Of a stretch of DNA of 64,000 nucleotides, positions 56,962 through 64,000 are shown one piece after another. Position 1 is the stretch's first letter. Each line of letters starts with the position of its first letter. The DNA comes from Gelatoporia subvermispora B (Eukaryota > Basidiomycota > Agaricomycetes > Polyporales > Gelatoporiaceae). A program made the position numbers and the translations under genes. The stretch is taken from positions 742,474 through 806,473 of the forward strand of contig KB445797.1 in assembly GCA_000320605.2 (NCBI GenBank), read 5' to 3'. The notes beneath the pieces are model-generated. The model did no database searches. It was not told the DNA's origin and was given only the letters and a program-made list of their open reading frames with translations.

Positions 56962-57812
56962 AAGGCCTCCAACCCGGCCGAGGGCAAAAACACTTCTGCT
57001 ATTACGACTTGTACGATTTATAGATGCCTATGGAACAATTTATGAGATCCGTAGAACGTTCGTCGGGACCCATGTTCTATGCTCTTCTGAGCCGGCAGAT
57101 TTATATGCATATCTGCGAAACTCGAGAAGATTGCGCTTGTCTGCGGTTCTGCGGCACTTTACGGGTACCTTGAGGTACCTTGCATGGCTGAACGGACGGG
57201 CCCGGAGGCTAGAGCGGGCTGATTTCGCCAATGGATGATGGGAGATTTCGTGCTGAGATCCCGGTGTAGAGGTCGATCGATCGAGGGGCGGCTGCATCCG
57301 CGCCACCAAGCCAGGCCGCCGCAGGCCGCCGCAAGCAGACGCGAGTGATCGTGAGCTCACAGCATATGTAGCAATCAATCAGCAATTGATTCCGGCAGGT
57401 TCGTACAATCCACAAACAAGAGAAGAAAATGCAGCTCTGTGAGTTTTGGAATGCAGAAGCATGAGATCCAATGATTGATCAGGACTGTTCCAACCCTCTC
57501 ATTGAGGATCCTTCACCCTCACAATTCCGCGTTCCACGGGAGCAGAAAGTAATAGAATTCCCCTCACTCATGAACCACGCGCGACTCGCAGACTAGGCAC
57601 AGAACGGTGCGATTATGCTCTGGCCGGGACACACTCCTCCGCCCACCAAACGCATACAAAGGTACGTATATATACCCTCAACCCAGCCACCGCGCTCGCG
57701 CGTACCTCTCCCACCTTCTCAACCTAAGCAGTGTCTCGGAAGATCGGTGTACACTTGACGTTCAGAAGTAGCCTATCAAACGCATCAGCAATCCACTCGT
57801 GCGCTCGTGGGC
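56962..57812. other. Intergenic with strong TATA-like element
   Basis: The stretch follows the catalase gene. GC-rich repeats of GCAGGCCGCC occur near 57320. A perfect TATATATA at 57667-57674 is followed by a pyrimidine-rich segment, the usual picture of a fungal core promoter. It points towards the small frame at 57813. Confidence 0.45.
57667..57674 (+). promoter_or_regulatory. TATA box candidate
   Basis: TATATATA is followed by CCTCAACCCAGCC and a run of CT-rich sequence about 40-60 bases downstream. The first ATG after it is at 57813. Confidence 0.45.
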
Positions 57813-58094
57813 ATGTCATCTCACCTGCGCCTCTTCCGGAAGCTCTGAGCACTGAACGTCTGGCACTCGCGGCTAGGGCTTGTTCTCGCACTGCGCTCTG
57901 CATTTAGACCAGGGCCTGCCTTGATATTCGCACGTGGAGTCGGAGGTCTCAATCTGACAGGACGGGGAGCCGCGCAGTGGGCAAAGTTCAAACAGCCGCC
58001 CTCGCGGGAGAACAAGCCGGTCGCGCCGATCGATTTTTGGGGGAAGACAGAGGGATCTGCACCGCGGCCCTGGAAGGCGCCACAGAAGGCGTAA
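57813..58094 (+). pseudogene. Possible small gene with an in-frame TGA
   Basis: From ATG at 57813 the frame reads MSSHLRLFRKL, meets TGA at 57846-57848, and then stays open for 81 codons to TAA at 58092-58094. The downstream part reads like real protein: VWHSRLGLVLALRSAFRPGP, GVGGLNLTGRGAAQWAKFKQ and PIDFWGKTEGSAPRPWKAPQ. I do not recognise it. A strong TATA element precedes it. Possible readings are a broken gene, a short upstream frame of 11 codons, a missed intron or chance in GC-rich DNA. I could not find an intron that removes the TGA and keeps an ATG. Confidence 0.3.
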
Positions 58095-58476
58095 AGCAGC
58101 GAAACGGAATCCTGGCTACGTCATCAGAACTCCTTCCATCATACCAACCAGGACATGGAAACTGACCTCGAACGCGAGCATCACCAGACGTGCCGAGGGC
58201 GAAATAATAGCGTAGGCGAATAATGTAGAGGCATTATCGTGGGATTACGGTGGCCAAGGCCCAGTAGACAGTAGGGGAACGCATTAGGATGTGTTTGTGA
58301 TGTGTGACGGACCCAAGAGACCATATGTGAAGTGGACCGAACAATGTCATCTCCGCAGACATGAATGCATGATTCGAGCGTCGTAAGAGTCAGAGAGTCA
58401 GGGTCGGGCACAGCGCCGTCTGCGCCCAGCACAGTAGACAGCGGCCGCACCTCGAGCCGGCTAAGGACGAGCGCAC
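58095..58476. other. Intergenic downstream of the RGS gene
   Basis: This should be the 3' UTR of the minus-strand RGS gene. No gene is supported here. Confidence 0.4.
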
Positions 58477-60342
58477 TTATCGCTCGGCACCCGACGCACG
58501 GGGCGTCTTTTGCGCACGCGCGATCGCCCGCTGCGAGATGGTGACGTACGTCCCACCAGACTCGCCGAGGGTCGTCCCGGAGGCGGCATCGTGCGCCGGT
58601 CCCGATGCGTCAGCGAGCCAGCCCTCGTCGTCCTCATCAATCTTCACCAACAACGCGCGGAAGCGAGGCATCTTCACGAATTTCGGAACCGAGTCCGTCG
58701 CCATGAGGCGGAAGACGTGCTCCTGGACGCGCTCGTAGAGCTTGATCATGTTACGGAGGAGCGTCGGCGATACGAGCTGCGCGTGCTTGCGGTCGACCTT
58801 GCGCAGATCTGCGCCGACATGGCGCGCGAGTGTATCGCGCATCGTGTTCACGTCGTTCCGCAGCGTGTGCGGGATGTTGAGCTCGCGCGAGCTTGCTGGT
58901 GCGAGGTACGTGTTGTATACGCTCAGCGCAGTCTGCACGAGGTGCTCGTGGTGCTGCTCGCTCAGCGTCTGCCCCGTCTGCGCCTGCGTCTGCTTCTTGT
59001 CCTTATCCTTATCCTTGTCTTTCTCCTTCCCTGTCGGCGCTGATGCGCCCATCGCCGTCGACGTCTTGCTAAACGTGCGCTTGAAGTCCGACACATCGAG
59101 GTAGAACGCGAGATTCTCCTCGCACAGGTGGTCCGTCAAGAACTCGCGGAATAGCGCACGCAGCTGCGGCTCCTCGATAATGTACCGCAGCCGATGCGTA
59201 TTGCTCTCCTGCTGCGTTGCCCTCTTCTCTGCTGAGTCCACCCCCGCGGACTGCTCGAGCGTCGACACACGGCGTCGGATCTTCGCGCCCTGCCCTGCGG
59301 CGGTGGCCTCAGACGTGCGCCCGGAGCTGTTCGTCTGCGTCGAGCCCCGTGCGCCGTCGGGCTGGTCCCACTTGGCGACGCGGCGGCCCTCGTCCGTGAT
59401 GCCGTAAATCGCCTTGCCACTCACGCAGAACTCGCCGGTGGGCATCGGGTAGCCGTCCTTGCCGTCGCCCTCCGAGCCCGTGACGGAGACGATGACCGCC
59501 GAGTCGTTATTGCGCCGCTTGTCGCTCACAAGCACGATGAGGCCGAAGCGATTGAACTGCGCGCACACCTCCGCGGCCTCCTCGCGAGAGTTGACCGACG
59601 TGAACTCGCACAGCCATGACAGCGCTGCAACCGCGTTGAAGCAGTGCTTGTGCACGGCCGTATCCTCCAGCGCGCTGCGGTCTGCGTAGTCGCCCAGCCA
59701 GATGCCGCGCAGGCGCTCGTCGAGCTTTGTGTGCGCGTCCATGTCGTCGACCTCGGGCGGGTAGTTCGGCCGGCGGCCAACAAATCTGCGGAACAGTGCG
59801 GTGATGACGGACCGCGAAAAGATGATCTCGTCGTCGTCCGCAGTACGCTCGAGATTCAGCATCTTAGGGAGGATGGGCTGCGAGGAGAAGACGTGTTGCA
59901 GGTTGTCTGCTGCGATGCCATTGTCGGTCACGAAGCGGTCGAGGATGTGTAGGCCCTTGGGCGTGAGCGTGTAGACGCCGCGCTCCTTGAATAGGTTCGA
60001 GCGCGGGTCCGCAGCGTTTTCGATGAGGGAAGCGTCCATGAAGTACTGACAGATCGCCTTAGCGGTATCGCGAGTCATGGTGAATGTCGTCGTGGTTGTT
60101 GTAGTCACGATTCGCGACGGATCCTTGGGGTCCGGGCCGCGATTCGACTGGGTGAAGCGCAGACGGGAGAGGTTGCGCACCGCATCGTCTGTGATGAAGG
60201 AATCTGGGAAAGTGCGGAAGAACTGCCTGTTAGTCGCGAGCTCGAGCGAGACGATGAGGGTGGCAAAGACGTCGAAGGTGTCCTTTGCGAACAGTCTATT
60301 GCGCTTGGTGGTCTTGAGGGCGGAGGAGGGCTGGGCCGCCAT
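58477..60342 (-). CDS. DEP/RGS regulator of G-protein signalling (FlbA/Thn1/Sst2 type)
   Basis: This protein stimulates GTP hydrolysis on G-alpha subunits and controls development and mating in fungi. It is a single exon of 621 residues starting at 60342 (MAAQPSSALKTTKRNRLFAK). The N-terminal fungal DEP-associated domain has FDVFATLIVSLELATNRQFF and a Thr run (TTTTTTTF). A second DEP-like domain contains HKHCFNAVAALSWLCEF and QFNRFGLIVLVSDKRRNNDS. The RGS domain starts RYIIEEPQLRALFREFLTDH and continues LCEENLAFYLDVSDFKR. It is then interrupted by a charged insertion (KEKDKDKDKDKK) before HHEHLVQTALSVYNTYLAPA. It closes with LLRNMIKLYERVQEHVFRLM, and the protein ends ASGAER. The lack of introns stands out in this window. 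The upstream DNA is very GC-rich and long. Confidence 0.9.
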   Translation of the reverse strand: MAAQPSSALKTTKRNRLFAKDTFDVFATLIVSLELATNRQFFRTFPDSFITDDAVRNLSRLRFTQSNRGPDPKDPSRIVTTTTTTTFTMTRDTAKAICQYFMDASLIENAADPRSNLFKERGVYTLTPKGLHILDRFVTDNGIAADNLQHVFSSQPILPKMLNLERTADDDEIIFSRSVITALFRRFVGRRPNYPPEVDDMDAHTKLDERLRGIWLGDYADRSALEDTAVHKHCFNAVAALSWLCEFTSVNSREEAAEVCAQFNRFGLIVLVSDKRRNNDSAVIVSVTGSEGDGKDGYPMPTGEFCVSGKAIYGITDEGRRVAKWDQPDGARGSTQTNSSGRTSEATAAGQGAKIRRRVSTLEQSAGVDSAEKRATQQESNTHRLRYIIEEPQLRALFREFLTDHLCEENLAFYLDVSDFKRTFSKTSTAMGASAPTGKEKDKDKDKDKKQTQAQTGQTLSEQHHEHLVQTALSVYNTYLAPASSRELNIPHTLRNDVNTMRDTLARHVGADLRKVDRKHAQLVSPTLLRNMIKLYERVQEHVFRLMATDSVPKFVKMPRFRALLVKIDEDDEGWLADASGPAHDAASGTTLGESGGTYVTISQRAIARAQKTPRASGAER

Positions 60343-61745
60343 GACGGGAGGAGGACAGGATGATGATGTGCGTGGGCAGTGATCTGGCGACAAAAGCTGG
60401 GGTGTGGGAGATCACCGGGCGTGGACAGGCATTGAAAAAGAGAGAGGGTGGGGAGCGAGAGAAAGCGGGATTGATTGTGCTTTGTTGGCATAGTTATATC
60501 AATGATTGTCCTCTCCCAGCCCGATATCGAGTCGCTGCGTGCCGGGTCCGCCGGTCAATGTCAACCGCTTGTCGCTCTCCGCCCGCGCTTGGAGGAGGAG
60601 CCACCTGTCTGCCGCGCTTGCCCACGCGAGCTGCCCAGCGCTCCCGCTCTCTTCCGCGTCGCCGCCACAAGCGCCCTCCCCCACGCGACTCGCCGCCGGG
60701 ATCGTGTCCGACATGTCCGACCCTGCCCGACGCACGCCCGACGCCCCCGCCACCACCAGCCAGTCCCCGCCACCAGCCCTCATTAATACCCCCTGCGCTG
60801 TCTACCACGCCCTCGGAGGCGGGCCTCCCCCGCCTAGGGTCACTTGCGCTGCGGCCAACCCCGCCCGCTATCACCACCGAGCGGTCCTAGCCCCGCGCTT
60901 GCCCTCGCAGCCCTGGGGGCGCGCTCCGACGTGTCTCGCCCTGGTCGCGCACGCCCCGGACGCCCTGTCGCAGTGCTGCCGATGATGCGATCCATCCCAG
61001 CTCCGGCCTCGCATACACCCTGCCCGCCGCCCGCCGTCACGCGTCATCCTCAGGGACGCGCGCCCGACACCCGCGACCAGGGCCCGATGCAGCAACGCGA
61101 CACGCTTCGTGCCACCACTGCGCGTCGTCAGCAGATAGACACAACGCTACCTCGATCTGGGCGAGGGTGCGCAGGCTGTCAGCCACTGCGTGCTAGCAGA
61201 GCCACCACACGCCGCGCGGGCGGGAGCTTGCAACAAGCCTCGTGCCGAGCGGCGTGTTGGGGCTCGGCGCCCTGGCAGCGCAGTAGTGTCACCATGTTCC
61301 TGGGACAACAACGATGAGGTGACCCGAGGACACCGCGTGCGAGAAGCCAGCCGAAACGCCTCGTGGGGAGCATGTTGCAGCCGCTTCCGTCATGCGACAA
61401 ATTGCTGGCCGAAAACAATGGTAAGATGTGCCACGCACAATTATATGTTACGTCTTGGTGGAGGAGTCATCTTTCCATTTCGTGATAGATGTTACGAAGG
61501 AACGAATTCCTTGATGGTCCCCAAATTCGGTGCTGCGCTTCAGCATGACTCAGATGGATCATTACCGAAGATAATGACCGCGAGACATCGCAGGATCCAA
61601 AGACGGTCAAGCTCACCTGGCTACCTTGGTAAGTTTGGTTTGTTTATCATCCTTGGGTGCGTCTCGTGTTAGCGTAGCATATAGCGACCTCCGGAAGAAA
61701 GAACGGGGAGGAAAAGCGACGGTCTCTGAAGGAAGACGAAGCACG

Positions 61746-61813
61746 CATATATATACGATTCCGGCTCACCCCTCGAAGCCCCGTCTCGAAATTTTTCGAA
61801 CTCACTGACGTCA
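61746..61813. promoter_or_regulatory. TATA run and CRE palindrome
   Basis: ATATATATA near 61748 and an exact TGACGTCA at 61806-61813 lie about 50 bases apart. TGACGTCA is the binding site of CREB/ATF-type bZIP factors. With the TATA run read on the minus strand, the site is correctly placed upstream. No gene starts just behind it. Confidence 0.35.
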
Positions 61814-62234
61814 CGAGAGGCAGGAAGTCAGCTCGGGGAGCCGATCGAGGGAGAAGCATCCGAATGAACGCGCCCGATCGAGTAAGTGTCCTTCCTAAAA
61901 TGTATACTCAGAATAACCTGGGAAGGTTGAAGGCGCTACATTTGGAACCAGTGATTCCCTTAGCAAAGGCAGCATGATGTCATGACCTCTTGTGCAGTGC
62001 CTTCTCAATCAGAAGATGAGCTATACACAAACGAATGTACACGCGCTCACCGTGGATGCACGAGCCCCTTTTGACTCGGCGCTGAGGGACTTTCGGGCAT
62101 GGCAACTCGATAATGACCTGAGGACTTGAGAGGCACACGAGATAATAAAAGATCAGAAGAGTAACTCGTCGTAGAGACTCGGGAAACGCGTAGTACAATA
62201 TAGGAGACGCCGAGACAGAAGGTACAAACGCGTC

Positions 62235-62278
62235 ATGTCAACAACTGCCATATATGGTAGGTATGTACCCGAATCGGG
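62235..62278. repeat. Dispersed-repeat relic, partner of 21105-21148
   Basis: These 44 bases match 21105-21148 at 35 positions. Eight of the nine differences are transitions. It holds GCCATATATGGTAGG with a small palindrome. It is probably a degenerated transposon end. Confidence 0.5.
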
Positions 62279-63196
62279 TAGCCATGAGTGCCGGGATCTT
62301 ACCTGGTAAACACTCTCAAAATTTCCCGTACGAGTACGACCGGCAGCACATCCCACATGAATAGGCAGCATGCTCTGTGAAAAGGTGGTATGGAGTGACT
62401 GGCAGGCAATTAGCTTAGTTAGGAGGTCAAACACTTCATTAATTGGGCTCCTGCGACAGTGTCCGGTGACTTCTAGGTCATCCTGAGGCCACAGTCGTGC
62501 GACGCAATGAGCTGTAAGAAGATTTATTTTGTCATTTTCCTGAATATCCTCACATAGCTCCACGGCGAACGAGGACTCGCAACAGCCACACGGATATGGG
62601 CCGCGGACGCGTTGTACGCGTGTTGATCCTGACAGAATCGGTAACAAATTCCCGTGTAAATATACATCGTTTAGCGAGATATTGCCCAAACGGTGCTGCC
62701 CTTTATCCTAAAGTAGACTGTAATATTTGGAATTGGCCATATTTTACGCTGTTCCCGGTAATTTCAGGCCATTTCAGGGCAGAAGCGCGTACATCGCACG
62801 CGAGAACAAATTCGGCGCTACATCCATACTAGCGCTTTCCCCACTGACGCAACACCTCGGAAGCAGCAGAGAGCAGCACGCGAATCCTGACCGTGCCTCA
62901 TAGCAACCTGAGATCGAGTCTCTGTTTTCTTGGCTTGGAGATTAGCAACGACCACCAAAACGTTGCAACGAGTCTGGTAGTGATATTGTCATCACAATAA
63001 CAGGTATCTAGACACGCACAAAGCAACCTCATGTAGATGTCGCTGACGCACCGCTTGCACAAGGCTCGCCTTCGCCGACTCGTGGACCGCTCTCGCCAGG
63101 TCTAGCGCAACATCACATTGCTAACAAGTCGCTAACATCCCTAGAACACAACGCCTACTTGCCCTGAGAGAATGATCCTCGTCCTGTCCACCGCCG

Positions 63197-64000
63197 ATGC
63201 AATCTGACAAATCCAAGCAAGCGTATCCTGCTGAACTTTCTTCATACCCTGAACGACGGCCGGCACGCGTTCTCGTAACGCCCACACCGTCCCCGACAAC
63301 GCGCCTCGCGATCGCCTTTCTAGCCTGCCTCGCCTCTCTCGTGTTTCTCCTCTCACGACGCCACGGCCCCATGCAGATCACCGCCCCTACGCCCGCACCG
63401 CGGACATTCCGTGTCGCGACGTACAATCTCCGCTACGACTCGCAGCCCGACAACAAGTCCGTGGCCGAGTCGCTCGCGGAGCTGCCCGACCCGCTCGCCG
63501 CACCGCGGTTCTTTGAGAGGCGCGGGGAGCAGCCGTGGAGCCTGCGCAGGCTCAAGGTCGCGCAGCAACTGTTGAGCGAGGATCTGTCGGTTATTGGTGA
63601 GTTGCCGAAATTAGCGTGGGAGAATGTGTGAGGGGACTGATGGTGGAAGCGGGATTCTAGGCTTCCAGGAAGCCCTTGTGAGACAGGTGCATGACTTGCA
63701 GGAGCTGCTCGGAGATGACTGGGCTTGGGTGAGCGCGATTGCACAGTATGTGGCACGAGAGAGCTAACAGACCTCGCTCAGATCGGCGTCGGACGCGATG
63801 ACGGGGTCGAAGCTGGAGAGTTCAGTCCGATATTCTACAGAAAGTGCGCCCGCCTGTTCCCCGCCCAGCTCTCCACCTCTAAGCATCGGTCTCGTATTAC
63901 AGGTCGCGCTTAAGTCTTATCTCACACGAGCACTTCTGGCTCTCGTGCGTCCGCTCCCCTATCTATTCCAGTTCCCGCGCTAACCCCACCCCATCCTAGA
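63197..64000 (+). CDS. Endonuclease/exonuclease/phosphatase-family protein, cut by the window end
   Basis: Exons 63197-63596, 63661-63728, 63782-63843 and 63903-63944 are visible, and the gene probably runs past the right edge. The N-terminus has a basic stretch and a membrane helix (LAIAFLACLASLVFLLS), so the protein is probably a type II membrane or secreted protein. The EEP core begins FRVATYNLRYDSQPD, with the metal-site Asn. It goes on across the first splice to VIGFQEALVRQVHDLQ, with the catalytic Glu in FQE. WIGVGRDDGVEAGEFSPIFY and SLISHEHFWLS follow. Substrates in this superfamily range from nucleic acids to phosphoinositides and sphingolipids, so the function is open. Confidence 0.78.

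Larger units (their letters stand above)
60343..63196. other. Long intergenic region upstream of the RGS gene
   Basis: From 60490 to 61330 the plus strand is C-rich, giving many overlapping Pro/Ala/Arg frames on both strands that look like composition artefacts. A TGACGTCA palindrome and a TATATATA run lie near 61750-61813. Dispersed-repeat sequence appears at 62235-62278, inside a 178-codon minus-strand frame (62153-62689) with no domain I know. No gene is called. Confidence 0.4.

Noticed and set aside
60494..61317. Several overlapping frames of 100-160 codons on both strands
   Set aside because: The DNA is C-rich on one strand, which suppresses stops in many frames at once. None has a domain.
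62153..62689. 178-codon minus-strand frame
   Set aside because: It overlaps a dispersed-repeat relic and has no recognisable protein motif. It may be transposon-derived, but I cannot support a product.
1..64000. tRNA genes
   Set aside because: I scanned for GTTCGA-type T-loops and their complements. The hits lay inside coding exons or introns and could not be folded. A tRNA scan would be decisive.

Overview
The window reads as nuclear DNA of a filamentous basidiomycete, most likely an Agaricomycete. Its genes are split by many short introns of about 50-60 bases. It carries families typical of such fungi: a velvet regulator, a DEP/RGS regulator, a NACHT NTPase, a berberine-bridge-type oxidase and an R-type-lectin-like family. 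I cannot name the species. I saw no rRNA, tRNA, CRISPR array or prokaryotic operon. Gene models were spliced by eye from reading frame, GT/AG (or GC/AG) signals and family conservation.

Layout. 292-9470: two head-to-tail butanediol-dehydrogenase-type genes (-), a NOSIP-type zinc-finger gene (+), a basic protein with two KEN boxes (-) and a secreted FAD oxidase (-). 10693-16218: a tail-anchored protein of unknown function (+) and a NACHT (NLR-like) NTPase (-). 17764 to about 26410: an accessory block with five tandem copies, all +, of a lectin-like domain joined to a Ser/Thr stalk and a membrane helix. Copies 1 and 2 are intact, copy 3 has a single stop at a conserved Trp codon, and copies 4 and 5 are relics. 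Long gene-poor spacers, an 85-bp exact tandem duplication and a transposon-like relic lie in or beside this block.

26780-52604 is a dense housekeeping block: CAF-1 p60, Nup54/57, a VelB-type velvet factor, ribokinase, eL27, RPB9, GPI mannosyltransferase 4 (SMP3), a BTB protein, eIF2 beta, mitochondrial ATP synthase gamma, BRO1 and MICOS subunit MIC12. 53988-60342 holds a secreted catalase, a doubtful small reading frame with an in-frame TGA, and an intronless DEP/RGS regulator. The right edge cuts an endonuclease/exonuclease/phosphatase-family gene.

The most interesting part is 13.2-26.4 kb. An NLR-like STAND NTPase is divergent from a quickly expanding and decaying family of membrane lectin-like proteins. 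The family keeps a fixed four-exon structure and a shared upstream element, yet has no N-terminal signal peptide. A role in recognition or defence is inference only.
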